Shown in pieces: positions 25,692 through 34,012 of a stretch of DNA of 64,000 nucleotides. The translations under genes were made by a program, and so were the position numbers. Origin of the DNA: Thauera sp. (GTDB lineage: Bacteria > Pseudomonadota > Gammaproteobacteria > Burkholderiales > Rhodocyclaceae); NCBI GenBank assembly GCA_024235615.1, contig JACKMB010000007.1:46056-110055 (forward strand). Direction: 5' to 3'. Position 1 is the stretch's first letter. Every line of letters starts with the position of its first letter. Under the pieces are notes generated by a model. It was not told where the DNA came from and ran no database searches. It worked only from the letters and a program-made list of their open reading frames with translations.

Positions 25692-26990
25692 TCACCCCAC
25701 CATGTGGCCCGGCAGCCAGGTCACCAGGCCGGGGAAGGTGTACAGCAGCACCACCGCGACCACCATGAGCAGGAAGTAGGGCAGCGCGTAGCGCGCGATC
25801 ACCGTCATGTCGCGCCCGGTGAGGCCCTGCAGCACGAAGAGGTTGAAGCCCACCGGCGGCGTGACCTGCGCCATCTCCACCACCACCACCACGAAGATGC
25901 CGAACCACAGCGGATCGATGCCCGCGCTCTGGATGGTCGGCATCAGCACTGCCATGGTCAGCACCACGATCGAGATGCCGTCGAGGAAGCAGCCGAGCAG
26001 GATGTAGAAGATCGCCAGCGCCACCAGCAGCATCGCCGGACTGAGGCCGAGCGCGCCGATCCATTCGGCGAGGTGGCGCGGCAGGCCGATGTAGCCCATC
26101 GCCAGGGTCAGGAAGGCCGAGCCGGCGAGGATCAGCGCGATCATGCAGTACAGCCGGGTCGCGCCCATCAGCGCGCCGAAGAAGCTCTTGCGGTTGAGCG
26201 TGCGCTGGCTGGCGGCGATGATGAGGCTGCCGATCACGCCGATCGCCGCCGCCTCGGTGGCGGTGGCGATGCCGCTGTAGATCGAGCCGAGCACGCCGCC
26301 GATGAGCAGGATCACCGGGATCAGGTTCTTCGAGGCGGCGAGCTTTTCGACGAAGGTGGTCTTGAGGTCGGCCGCCGGGATCTTGCCCGGGTTCATCAGC
26401 GACCACACCACCACCCAGCCCATGAACAGCGTCGCCAGCAGGATGCCGGGCAGCACGCCGCCGATGAAGAGCTTGGAGATCGACACGTCGGCCGCGACGC
26501 CGTACACGATCATGATGATCGAGGGCGGGATCAGCAGGCCGAGGGTGCCGGCGCCAGCCAGGGTGCCGAGCGCCATCGACTCGGGATAGCCGCGGCGCTC
26601 GAGCTCGGGCAGGGCGATCTTGCCGATGGTGGCGCAGGTGGCCGCCGACGAGCCCGACACCGCCGCAAACAGCGTGCAGCCGATGATGTTGGTGTGCAGC
26701 AGGCGGCCAGGCAGGCGCTCGAGCCAGGGCGACAGGCCCTTGAACATGTCCTCCGACAGCTTGGTGCGGAACAGGATCTCGCCCATCCACAGGAACAACG
26801 GCAGCGCGGTCAGCGTCCAGCTCGAGCCGTGGCTCCAGATCGCCACCGCCATGCCATCGCCGGGCGCGCGCGGCGTGAAGCCGAGCATGCCGAGGATGCC
26901 GATCGCCATCAGGGCGAGGCCGATCCATACGCCGCCGGCGAGCAGCGCCAGCATCAGGCCGATCATCACGGCCGCAATCATGACTTCCAT
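25692..26990 (-). CDS. TRAP transporter large permease (DctM family)
   Basis: 432 residues with about twelve hydrophobic segments. It has the DctM landmarks PLFLWMGEILFRTKLSEDMFKGL, the serine-rich SGSSAATCATIGKIALPE-type loop, GTLAGAGTLGLLIPPS and VTPPVGFNLFVLQG near the C-terminus. It is the transport subunit of a sodium-driven periplasmic-receptor (TRAP) importer. It starts 12 bp after the small-permease gene and closes the operon. The adjacent divergent pxpBCA genes suggest a 5-oxoproline-type or related substrate, which is inference. Confidence 0.93.
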   Translation of the reverse strand: MEVMIAAVMIGLMLALLAGGVWIGLALMAIGILGMLGFTPRAPGDGMAVAIWSHGSSWTLTALPLFLWMGEILFRTKLSEDMFKGLSPWLERLPGRLLHTNIIGCTLFAAVSGSSAATCATIGKIALPELERRGYPESMALGTLAGAGTLGLLIPPSIIMIVYGVAADVSISKLFIGGVLPGILLATLFMGWVVVWSLMNPGKIPAADLKTTFVEKLAASKNLIPVILLIGGVLGSIYSGIATATEAAAIGVIGSLIIAASQRTLNRKSFFGALMGATRLYCMIALILAGSAFLTLAMGYIGLPRHLAEWIGALGLSPAMLLVALAIFYILLGCFLDGISIVVLTMAVLMPTIQSAGIDPLWFGIFVVVVVEMAQVTPPVGFNLFVLQGLTGRDMTVIARYALPYFLLMVVAVVLLYTFPGLVTWLPGHMVG

Positions 26991-27002
26991 GGCGCGCTCC
27001 TC

Positions 27003-27521
27003 TTATTCCATGCGCGCGGCTTCGCCGCTGTGGGTGGCGAGTCGAGCCGGTGCACGACCCAGCATGGTCATCACCAGGTCGTCGAGCAGGGCGATCAGCA
27101 GCACGACCGAGCCGATCGCCATCGACAGCTGCGGGATCCACAGCGGGGTGGCATCCACGCCCTGCGAGATCTCCTCGAACTCGTGCGACTGCAGCACCAT
27201 GCGCACGGCGTAGAACGCCAGCGTCGCCGCCACCGCGGTGCCCGCCGCGAGCGAGAACCACTCCAGCGCCGCGCGCATGCGCGGGCCGACGCGCTCGAGC
27301 AACAGGCTCACGCGGATGTGCTCGCCGTGCTTGAAGGTGTAGGCGAGCGCGAAGAAGCCGCAGGCCGCCATCGCGTAGCCGGCGTAGTCGTCGGTGCCGG
27401 GCAGGTAGATGCCGAGCGGCCGGGTCACGACACCGGAGGTGACGAGCACCAGCGTCGCCACCATGCCGATCGCGGCGAGCGCGCCGGACAGGCGGTACAG
27501 CGAATCGAGGAACGCTCTCAT
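27003..27521 (-). CDS. TRAP transporter small permease (DctQ family)
   Basis: 172 residues with four membrane helices. The central motif YTFKHGEHIRVSLLLERVGPR is the DctQ signature (HIRV, then the bend before helix 3). It pairs with the DctM protein encoded 12 bp downstream. It is separated from the receptor gene by 56 bp holding a GC hairpin, a likely device to keep permease levels below receptor levels. Confidence 0.92.
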   Translation of the reverse strand: MRAFLDSLYRLSGALAAIGMVATLVLVTSGVVTRPLGIYLPGTDDYAGYAMAACGFFALAYTFKHGEHIRVSLLLERVGPRMRAALEWFSLAAGTAVAATLAFYAVRMVLQSHEFEEISQGVDATPLWIPQLSMAIGSVVLLIALLDDLVMTMLGRAPARLATHSGEAARME

Positions 27522-27543
27522 GGGCGATCTCCTGAAAGGTGAA

Positions 27544-27563
27544 GGCCCCGCTGCTGCGGGGCC
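27544..27563 (-). terminator. hairpin between TRAP receptor and small-permease genes
   Basis: Perfect 8-bp stem GGCCCCGC/GCGGGGCC with a 4-base loop, 14 bp after the dctP stop on the transcribed strand. Only a weak T-rich run follows, so it is probably a partial terminator or RNA-stability hairpin. Confidence 0.55.
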
Positions 27564-27577
27564 GATGCATCAGCCGC

Positions 27578-28567
27578 TTACTTCAGCTTGCGGTAAGCGT
27601 CGAGGATGGCCTGGCCGTCCGGGCCCGCCTTCTCGACCCACTCGGCGGTCATCTTCTCGCCGACCTTGAGAAGTTCGGCCTGCAGCGCCTCGGGCGCCGG
27701 CTGCACCTGCATCTTGTTGGCCTTGAGCTGCTCGACGTACCAGGCGGTCTTCTCTTCCGAGACCTTCCAGCCACGCTCCTCGGCAGCGGCGGCGGCCTTG
27801 AGCAAGGCGTCGCGCGCCGGCTGGTCGAGGGCGTCGAAGGCCTTCTTCGACACGAACACGATGTTCTTCGGCAGCCAGGCCTGGATGTCGTAGTAGTGGC
27901 TGAGCTGCTCCCAGCTCTTGGTGTCGTAGCCGGTGGCCGAGGAGGTCAGGTTGGCCGACACCACGCCGGTCGACAGCGCCTGGGTGAGGTCGGCGGCCTG
28001 CACGGTCACCGGCTGGCCACCCATCAGCTCGATCATGCGCGCCACGGTCGGGCTGTAGGAGCGGATCTTCATGCCCTTGAGGTCGCCGATGGTCTTGAGC
28101 TCGGTCTTCGAGTACAGCCCCTGCGGCGGCCACGCCACCGAGTACAGCACCTTGAGGCCGTTCTTCGCCAGGCGCGCCTCGACCGCCTGCTTCGAGGCCT
28201 CCCACAGCTTCTTGGAGTCGGCGTAGCTGGTGGCGAGGAAGGGCACGGTGTCGAGCGCGTAGAGCGCGTCTTCGTTGGCGAGGCCCGAGATGATCAGCTC
28301 GCCGATCTGCGCCTGGCCGGCCTGCACCGCGCGCTTGATCTCGTTGGCCTTGAACAGCGAGCCGTTGGCATGGACGGTGATCTTGAGCTTGCCGCCGGTG
28401 GCCGCGTCGACCTCCTTGGCGAACTGCTGGATGTTCTCGGTGTGGAAGTTGCTGGCCGGGTAGGGCGTGGGCATGTCCCAGGCGGTCTGGGCGTGGGCGG
28501 CGGCGACGAAGCCCAGGCCGAGCAGGGAACCGGTGATCGCCTTGAGCAGAGGATGCGAGAAGGTCAT
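27578..28567 (-). CDS. TRAP transporter substrate-binding protein (DctP family)
   Basis: 329 residues with a signal peptide ending near AHA/Q (residue 26). The mature part shows the DctP fold: EIKRAVQAGQAQIGELI, then the substrate-contact region LKGMKIRSYSPTVARMIELMGGQPV, and ALSTGVVSANLTS. It delivers ligand to the DctQM permease. The start was fixed by AGGAG upstream of the ATG; an earlier in-frame Met at 28612 has no signal peptide. A TTGACA-type promoter with an overlapping inverted repeat lies upstream, in the region shared with the winged-helix regulator gene. Confidence 0.92.
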   Translation of the reverse strand: MTFSHPLLKAITGSLLGLGFVAAAHAQTAWDMPTPYPASNFHTENIQQFAKEVDAATGGKLKITVHANGSLFKANEIKRAVQAGQAQIGELIISGLANEDALYALDTVPFLATSYADSKKLWEASKQAVEARLAKNGLKVLYSVAWPPQGLYSKTELKTIGDLKGMKIRSYSPTVARMIELMGGQPVTVQAADLTQALSTGVVSANLTSSATGYDTKSWEQLSHYYDIQAWLPKNIVFVSKKAFDALDQPARDALLKAAAAAEERGWKVSEEKTAWYVEQLKANKMQVQPAPEALQAELLKVGEKMTAEWVEKAGPDGQAILDAYRKLK

Positions 28568-28657
28568 GGATGTAACTCCTGATTGAATGAAGTGGGGCAG
28601 CGCCCGGAACACCTTGTCGGAGGCGGCGACCAGCTATCCATAAGTCACCGTTATTGC

Positions 28658-28687
28658 ACAATAGAGATTTTGTGGGTATCTTGTCAA
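28658..28687 (-). promoter_or_regulatory. predicted promoter of the TRAP operon
   Basis: Reading the minus strand: a perfect TTGACA -35 box (28682-28687), an 18-bp spacer and TATTGT as a -10 box (28658-28663), about 90 bp before the dctP start codon. Confidence 0.6.
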
Positions 28688-28717
28688 CAAAACGTAGAGG
28701 TTTTTTACGCAAAACGT
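28668..28717. promoter_or_regulatory. candidate operator: TTTTGT-N13-ACAAAA inverted repeat plus CAAAACGT direct repeats
   Basis: The inverted repeat (28668-28673 and 28687-28692) overlaps the -35 box and spacer of the TRAP promoter. CAAAACGT occurs at 28688-28695 and again at 28710-28717, 22 bp apart (about two helical turns). It lies between the divergent TRAP operon and the winged-helix gene, the likely binding protein. Confidence 0.5.
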
Positions 28718-28742
28718 CTTCATAACACTGACGGAGGCTCAC

Positions 28743-29258
28743 ATGGGCGACAGCGGTCCCATCGTTTCTTCACAGCACCTCGTCTCGGCGAAGTCGCCCC
28801 AGGTGTCCGAGTTCGAGTTCGGCCTGATCATCGCGTGGCACGCCTTCGCGCGCTGGATGATGCGTTGCATGACCGCCGCCGGCGTCAAGGACATGACGCC
28901 GATCGACGTGCTGGTGCTGCACCACGTCGCCCACCGCGACACCGAAAAGCGCCTGGCCGACATCGGCTTCGTGCTCAACGTGGAAGACACTCACGTGGTC
29001 TCCTACTCGCTGCGCAAGCTCGCCGGCCTCGGCCTGGTGCAAAGCGCAAAGCGTGGCAAGGAAGCCTTCTGGTCGGTCACCGACAAGGGGCGCGAGATCT
29101 GCCTGGTCTACCGCGACGTGCGCGAGGCCTGCCTGATGCCCGGGTTCAGCGGCAGCGCCGAGGAGAACCGTCGCATCGCCGAGCTCGCCCAGTTGCTGCG
29201 TACGGTCTCGGGGCGTTACGACCAGGCGGCGCGCGCTGCCTCCACCTCCCCGCTCTGA
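28743..29258 (+). CDS. winged-helix (MarR-like) regulator of the TRAP/5-oxoprolinase locus
   Basis: 171 residues. The core (about 25-125) is a winged helix: MTPIDVLVLHHVAHRDTEKRLADIGF, recognition helix DTHVVSYSLRKLAGLGLV, then the wing KRGKEAFWSVTDKGREI. This is the MarR/PF13463-like group often found beside TRAP and LamB/YcsF genes. It is first in a plus-strand run with pxpB (16 bp later), pxpC and pxpA, and diverges from the TRAP operon. It likely represses both directions until substrate appears; that role is inferred from context. Confidence 0.82.
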   Translation: MGDSGPIVSSQHLVSAKSPQVSEFEFGLIIAWHAFARWMMRCMTAAGVKDMTPIDVLVLHHVAHRDTEKRLADIGFVLNVEDTHVVSYSLRKLAGLGLVQSAKRGKEAFWSVTDKGREICLVYRDVREACLMPGFSGSAEENRRIAELAQLLRTVSGRYDQAARAASTSPL

Positions 29259-29274
29259 CTACAGGAAGCCCGCC

Positions 29275-30036
29275 ATGAGTGTCCGCATCCTCGACGCCGG
29301 CGACGCCGCGCTCACCATCGAGTTCGGCAGCGTCATCGACCCCGCCCTGCTCGCCGCGGTCAACGCGCTCGACGCTGCCATCCTGCGCCTGCAGTCGGCG
29401 GGCGACCTTCCGGGCGTGATCGAGACCATGCCCACCTTCCGCTCGCTGACGGTGTTCTTCGATCCGCTCGCCACCGACCGCGACACCGTGCTGGGCGTGC
29501 TGCAGCCGCTGATCGCCGCGGCCGAGCACGGCAGTCCCGCCGACGGCCGCCACTGGCGCCTGCCGGTGTGCTACGAGGGCGAGGCCGCACCCGACCTCGC
29601 CGAGGTGGCGGGCACGATCGGCATTGGCGAGGACGAGGTGGTGGCCCTGCACAGCGGCACCGAGTACCTCGTCTACATGCTCGGCTTCCTGCCCGGCTTC
29701 CCCTTCATGGGCGACCTGCCCGAGCGCCTGCGCCTGCCGCGCCGCGCCCAGCCGCGCGTGCGAGTGCCCGCAGGCAGCGTGGCGATCGCCACCGGGCTGA
29801 CCGCGATCTACCCGTGGGAAAGCCCCGGCGGCTGGCACCTGCTCGGGCGCTGCCCGGTGCCGCTGTTCGACGCGCGCCGAGCGTCGCCGTCGCTGCTCGC
29901 CGCCGGCGACCGCGTGCGCTTCGTCCCGGTAAGCACCGCGGAATGCCGCGCCATCGAGGCCGCCGCGTGCACCGCCGACTTCGACCCCATGCAGTGGCTG
30001 GACAGCGCCCCGACCCCCGCGGAGAACGCAGCATGA
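29275..30036 (+). CDS. pxpB: 5-oxoprolinase subunit PxpB (allophanate hydrolase subunit 1 family)
   Basis: 253 residues of the KipI/PxpB family. Conserved blocks: DAALTIEFG at the start, YLVYMLGFLPGFPFMGDLPERL in the middle, then PRVRVPAGSVAIA and YPWESPGGWHLLGRCP. With PxpC and PxpA it forms the prokaryotic ATP-dependent 5-oxoprolinase that opens 5-oxo-L-proline to L-glutamate. AGGAAG lies before the ATG. Its stop overlaps the pxpC start (ATGA), so the subunits are translationally coupled. Confidence 0.93.
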   Translation: MSVRILDAGDAALTIEFGSVIDPALLAAVNALDAAILRLQSAGDLPGVIETMPTFRSLTVFFDPLATDRDTVLGVLQPLIAAAEHGSPADGRHWRLPVCYEGEAAPDLAEVAGTIGIGEDEVVALHSGTEYLVYMLGFLPGFPFMGDLPERLRLPRRAQPRVRVPAGSVAIATGLTAIYPWESPGGWHLLGRCPVPLFDARRASPSLLAAGDRVRFVPVSTAECRAIEAAACTADFDPMQWLDSAPTPAENAA

Positions 30037-31088
30037 GCACGCAGACCGAACTCGAGATCGTCACCCCCGGCGCCTTCGCCTCGATCCAGGACGAGGGCCG
30101 CCGCGGCTTCCGCCGCATCGGCGTGCCGTGGGCGGGCGCGCTCGACCGCCGCCTGATGCGCATCGCCAACGCGCTCGCCGGCCGGCCCGAGGACGCGCCG
30201 GTGATCGAATGCTTCGACGGTGGCCTGCACGTGGTGGCGCACGGCGGCGCGGTGAAGCTCGCCGTCGCCGGCGACGCAGTGGTGGAGGTGGACGGGCCCG
30301 AGGGCCGCCGCCAGCTCGCACCCTGGCGTTCGGTCACGATCGCCGCGGGCGAGGCGCTGCGCATCCGCAAGATGGGCAGCGGCCGCATCGCCATGGTCGC
30401 GGTCGCCGGGCTGGAGGTGGCGCCGGTGATGGGCAGCGCGTCGACCTACGTGCGTGCCGGCCTCGGCGGCGCCGACGGCAGCGGTCGCGCGCTGGCCGCA
30501 GGCATGCGTCTGGCGCTGGCCGAGGCCGACGCCTGGGGCAGCGACCGCGTGCTGACGCAGCCACCCGAGCCCGACCCGCGCCCGATCCGCCTTGTCCCCG
30601 GTCCGCAGGCCGACCATTTCAGCGCCGCGGCGCTCGAAGCGCTGGTCGGCGGCGACTATCGCGTCACCGCCGAGGCCGACCGCATGGGCGTGCGCCTCGA
30701 AGGCGCGAAGCTGGAACACAGCGGCGCCGCCGACATCGTGTCGGACGCCACCGTGCCCGGCTCGATCCAGGTACCCGGCGCCGGCCAGCCGATCGTGCTG
30801 CTCGCCGACGCCCAGACCGCCGGCGGCTATCCCAAGATCGCCACCGTGATCGGCGCCGACCTCGGGCGGCTTGCCGCGCTGCGCCCGGGCCAGACGCTGC
30901 GCTTCGCCACCGTCACCGCCGCCGAAGGCGCGCAGCTCGCACGCGCCGAGGAAGCCGAGACGCGCGCGCTGATCACCGCCATCCGCCCGCTGCCGGCCGA
31001 CGGCATCGACCTGTTGGCGCTGTACACCGGCAACCTGGTCGACGGCGTCGTGCACGCGCTCGACACCGAATTTCGCCCGCTATATTGA
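30033..31088 (+). CDS. pxpC: 5-oxoprolinase subunit PxpC (biotin-dependent carboxyltransferase family)
   Basis: 351 residues of the KipA/PxpC (AHS2) family. It opens with VTPGAFASIQDEGRRGFRRIGVP and GALDRRLMRIANALAG, and has GSASTYVRAGLGG and VPGSIQVPGAGQPIVLLADAQTAGGYPKIATV, the usual AHS2 landmarks. It is the partner of PxpB in the 5-oxoprolinase complex. It starts in a four-base ATGA overlap with pxpB, and pxpA follows 28 bp downstream. Confidence 0.93.
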   Translation: MSTQTELEIVTPGAFASIQDEGRRGFRRIGVPWAGALDRRLMRIANALAGRPEDAPVIECFDGGLHVVAHGGAVKLAVAGDAVVEVDGPEGRRQLAPWRSVTIAAGEALRIRKMGSGRIAMVAVAGLEVAPVMGSASTYVRAGLGGADGSGRALAAGMRLALAEADAWGSDRVLTQPPEPDPRPIRLVPGPQADHFSAAALEALVGGDYRVTAEADRMGVRLEGAKLEHSGAADIVSDATVPGSIQVPGAGQPIVLLADAQTAGGYPKIATVIGADLGRLAALRPGQTLRFATVTAAEGAQLARAEEAETRALITAIRPLPADGIDLLALYTGNLVDGVVHALDTEFRPLY

Positions 31089-31116
31089 AGAACGCTCCCG
31101 ACCCGAGAACCTCCCC

Positions 31117-31896
31117 ATGAACAAGACCATCAACCTCAACGCCGACCTCGGCGAATCCTTCGGCGCCTGGACGATGGGCGAGGACGAGGCCCTGCTGCAG
31201 GTGGTGCGCTCGGCCAACATCGCCTGCGGCTTCCACGCCGGCGACCCGGTGGTGATGCGCCACACCGTGCGCACGGCGCTCGCCGCCGGGGTCAGCCTCG
31301 GCGCCCACCCCGCCTACCCGGACCTGCAGGGCTTCGGCCGCCGACCGATGAAGATGGCGCCGGCCGAGCTCGAGGCGATGATCATCTACCAGGTCGGCGC
31401 GCTCGCCGGCATGGCCGCGGCCGAAGGCGGCCGCGTCACCCACGTCAAGCCACACGGCGCGCTCAACAACCAGGCCTGCGAGGACGCCGCGCTCGCCGAC
31501 GCGGTCGCGCGTGCGGTCAGGGCCATCGACCCGGACCTGATCCTGCTCGCGCCGGTCCTCTCGGAACTCCATGCGGCCGGCGAGCGCGCCGGGCTGAAGG
31601 TGGCGGGCGAGATCTTCGCCGACCGCGCCTACACCGACAAAGGCACGCTGGTGGCGCGCGGCCAGCCCGGCGCGGTCATCCACGACCACGACGAACTCGT
31701 CACCCACGTGCTGCGCATGCTCGACGCCGGCGGCGTGGTCAGCCAGAGCGGCAAGCACCTGCCCGCGGCAATGGACAGCATCTGCGTGCACGGCGACACC
31801 CTGGGCGCGGTGGAAAGCGCCCGCCACCTGCGCAGCGAGCTCGAAGCGCGCGGGTGGACGGTCGTGGCACTGCCGGAGGTGGTCGCGGGGCGTTGA
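31117..31896 (+). CDS. pxpA: 5-oxoprolinase subunit PxpA (LamB/YcsF family)
   Basis: 259 residues. N-terminal LNADLGESFGAW, then ANIACGFHAGDP, GAHPAYPD, THVKPHGALNNQ, EIFADRAYTDKGTLV and a final CVHGDTLGAV, all hallmarks of the LamB/YcsF family, recognised as the PxpA subunit of prokaryotic 5-oxoprolinase. It completes the pxpBCA set; the gene order B-C-A and tight spacing fit an operon. With the divergent TRAP importer it suggests scavenging of 5-oxoproline or a similar lactam as carbon and nitrogen. Confidence 0.95.
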   Translation: MNKTINLNADLGESFGAWTMGEDEALLQVVRSANIACGFHAGDPVVMRHTVRTALAAGVSLGAHPAYPDLQGFGRRPMKMAPAELEAMIIYQVGALAGMAAAEGGRVTHVKPHGALNNQACEDAALADAVARAVRAIDPDLILLAPVLSELHAAGERAGLKVAGEIFADRAYTDKGTLVARGQPGAVIHDHDELVTHVLRMLDAGGVVSQSGKHLPAAMDSICVHGDTLGAVESARHLRSELEARGWTVVALPEVVAGR

Positions 31897-32011
31897 GCGG
31901 GTCTCGACTGGGAGCCCTTGGCGAAAGGCCTTCCCGCGAAGCTTCCCGCACCCGTTCGCGAGCATGCCCGCTCTCACCACCGAGACAGGCGATCACCGGC
32001 CTGAAGCCCTT

Positions 32012-32614
32012 TCAGGCCAGCTCGTCCGGCGCGGGCAGCCACTCGATCCGCCCCTGCCCCGCCTCGCCGAGGCGCGCGCGCAAGGCGACGGCGGCCTCCT
32101 CGGGCAGGCTGAAGCACAGCTCCACCGCCTGCCCGTGCACCACCGCCAGCAGGCTCGCCCCCGCGGCGTCGAGCTCGCGCCGCAGCAGTCCCTCCATCGC
32201 ATAGGGCACAACGCAGCGCAGCGTCGCCAGACGCACGATCGGCACCTTCTCCGCCTGCAGCAAGGCCTGTGCCACGGCGTCCGTGTAGGCGCGCACCAAG
32301 CCGCCGGCCCCCAGCTTCACGCCGCCGAAGTAGCGCACCACGGTCGCCAGCACGCCCTCCAGGTCCTGATGGCGCAGTACGTCCAGCATCGGCCGCCCGG
32401 CGGTGCCGCTCGGCTCGCCGTCGTCCACCGCCGCCGACTGTCCGCCCGCGAGCAGCGCCCAGCACACGTGGCGCGCGCCCGGATGCTGCGCCCACAGCGC
32501 GGCCACGACCTTCTGCGCGCCGGCGCGGTCGCTCATCGGCTGCACGCAGCCGATGAAGCGGCTCTTCTTGATGATCAGTTCACTATGAACGGGAGCGGCG
32601 AGGGTCAGCGGCAT
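32012..32614 (-). CDS. YigZ/IMPACT family protein
   Basis: 200 residues. The N-terminal IMPACT domain reads SELIIKKSRFIGCVQPM, then DDGEPSGTAGRPMLDVL and VVRYFGGVKLGAGGLVRAY, the signature stretches of the family (E. coli YigZ). The C-terminal third fits the DUF1949 ferredoxin-like domain. The family is linked to translation control in eukaryotes (IMPACT/YIH1), but bacterial function is uncertain. The start at MPLTLAAP was chosen because earlier in-frame codons give a basic low-complexity leader. Convergent with pxpA and divergent from the Rpn gene. Confidence 0.9.
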   Translation of the reverse strand: MPLTLAAPVHSELIIKKSRFIGCVQPMSDRAGAQKVVAALWAQHPGARHVCWALLAGGQSAAVDDGEPSGTAGRPMLDVLRHQDLEGVLATVVRYFGGVKLGAGGLVRAYTDAVAQALLQAEKVPIVRLATLRCVVPYAMEGLLRRELDAAGASLLAVVHGQAVELCFSLPEEAAVALRARLGEAGQGRIEWLPAPDELA

Positions 32615-32801
32615 GGGGCGGGATTCTAGTCCGATTCGCGCGGCGGCACGGCGGCGGCCTGTCGGGAAGATCGGGGATGAACCCCGCTGCCTGGTTCCTG
32701 CGCATTGACGACGGCTCCGATCGCCCACGGCATCCGCTTTCGAATCGATTCGGCACCACCAGGACGATCATCCAATTTCCCTTTCGTCATATTTCCAAAT
32801 A

Positions 32802-32836
32802 GCATTCCGGATCCCTCGCCCAGGAGTCCGGAATGC
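32802..32836 (+). promoter_or_regulatory. perfect inverted repeat enclosing the ribosome binding site and start codon of the Rpn gene
   Basis: Arms GCATTCCGGA (32802-32811) and TCCGGAATGC (32827-32836) pair perfectly over 10 bp. The loop ends with the AGGAG ribosome binding site (32822-32826), and the ATG (32833-32835) is inside the 3' arm. In RNA this would hide the start codon; as DNA it could be an operator. Confidence 0.6.
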
Positions 32837-33840
32837 CCGCCCGCGCAGCGCAAGACGATTACGACAGTCCATGGAAGGAGGCCGTCGAGCACGCCTTCCC
32901 GGAGTTCATGGAGTTCTACTTCCCCGACGCCAGCCGCCAGATCGACTGGGCGCGCGGCCACCGTTTCCTCGACAAGGAGTTGCAGCAGATCGTCCGCGAT
33001 GCCGCGCTCGGCCGACGCCACGTGGACAAGCTCGCCAGCGTCACCACCCACACCGGCGAGGAAGACTGGCTGTGCGTGCACATCGAGGTCCAGGGCAGCA
33101 TGGACCCCGGCTTCGCGCGCCGCATGTTCGTCTATAACTACCGTATCTTCGACACCTACGACCGCCCGGTCGCCAGCCTGGCGGTGCTCGCCGACCCCGA
33201 CCCCGAGTGGCGCCCCGACCGATTCGGCTACGAGCGCCTCGGCTGCCGGCACAGCCTGCAATTTCCGGTCGCCAAACTGGTCGACCACGCAGCGGACGAA
33301 ACCGCCCTGCTGGGCAACCCGAACCCCTTCGCACTCATCACCGCCGCGCACCTTTTCACCCGCCGCACCCGCCGGAGCCCGGCCGCCCGCTTCGACGCCA
33401 AGCGCCGCCTGGTGCGCCTGCTCTATGAGCGCGACTGGACGCGCCAGCGCATCCTGGATTTCTTCTCCGTGCTCGACTGGATGATGCGGCTACCGCAGGA
33501 GCTCGAGCAGAGACTGTGGCAAGATATTGAAAAGATTGAAGGAGAACGCAAAGTGAAGTACGTCACCAGCGTGGAAAGGCTCGCGATCGAGCGCGGACTG
33601 CAGAAAGGCATGGAGCAAGGGCTCGAAATCGGCATTGAGAAGGGGATCGAGCAAGGGATCGAGCAAGGTCGTGTCCAAGGCACGGCAAGCGTACTTCTGC
33701 GCCTGCTCAACCGCCGCTTCGGCCCGCTCTCCCCCGACATCACCCGACGCCTCTCCCAGTCCACGCCCGAGCAACTCGAGATCTGGGCCGAGCGCGTGCT
33801 AGACGCACGAGCGATCGACGAAGTGTTCGCGGAGAACTGA
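32833..33840 (+). CDS. Rpn family PD-(D/E)XK nuclease/putative transposase-like protein with DUF4351 tail
   Basis: 335 residues. The N-terminal domain fits the Rpn/YhgA-like family of recombination-promoting nucleases: FLDKELQQI, then the catalytic-looking Asp65, with Glu85 and Gln87 in HIEVQG and FARRMFVYNYRI. A helical stretch with repeated EQG/EKG-type motifs (about 257-284) leads to the DUF4351 C-terminal domain (LLRLLNRRFGPLSPDITRRL to the end). Rpn proteins cut DNA and promote RecA-independent recombination; some act in phage defence. The start codon lies within a perfect hairpin. First gene of the accessory-looking cluster. Confidence 0.85.
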   Translation: MPARAAQDDYDSPWKEAVEHAFPEFMEFYFPDASRQIDWARGHRFLDKELQQIVRDAALGRRHVDKLASVTTHTGEEDWLCVHIEVQGSMDPGFARRMFVYNYRIFDTYDRPVASLAVLADPDPEWRPDRFGYERLGCRHSLQFPVAKLVDHAADETALLGNPNPFALITAAHLFTRRTRRSPAARFDAKRRLVRLLYERDWTRQRILDFFSVLDWMMRLPQELEQRLWQDIEKIEGERKVKYVTSVERLAIERGLQKGMEQGLEIGIEKGIEQGIEQGRVQGTASVLLRLLNRRFGPLSPDITRRLSQSTPEQLEIWAERVLDARAIDEVFAEN

Positions 33841-34012
33841 AGCGCTGGCGCAGACTGGGCGGGGACGACAAATGTCCGACGCCCGGCGCAACGCCACTGC
33901 TCTCCAGCGCGTGAAGAAATCCGGCCGCTTCGCCCCGCAACCCTGACCGCCGATGAATGCAGGCGCCTCCGTGACATGAACCCTACCCGGCACACCCCCT
34001 CGCAGGACTCCG

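Noticed and set aside
25704-27542. A 612-codon plus-strand frame opposite the first TRAP permease genes
   Set aside because: Repetitive His/Gln/Arg/Glu composition and no known domain, while the other strand encodes clear DctM and DctQ proteins.
32705-33484. An overlapping 259-codon plus-strand frame across the Rpn-like gene start
   Set aside because: Low-complexity Ser/Pro/Arg/Ala product in another frame of a gene with clear Rpn and DUF4351 domains.
33872-33946. A 24-codon frame between the Rpn-like and SEC-C genes (MSDARRNATALQ...)
   Set aside because: No ribosome binding site and no similarity that I recognise; too short to support.
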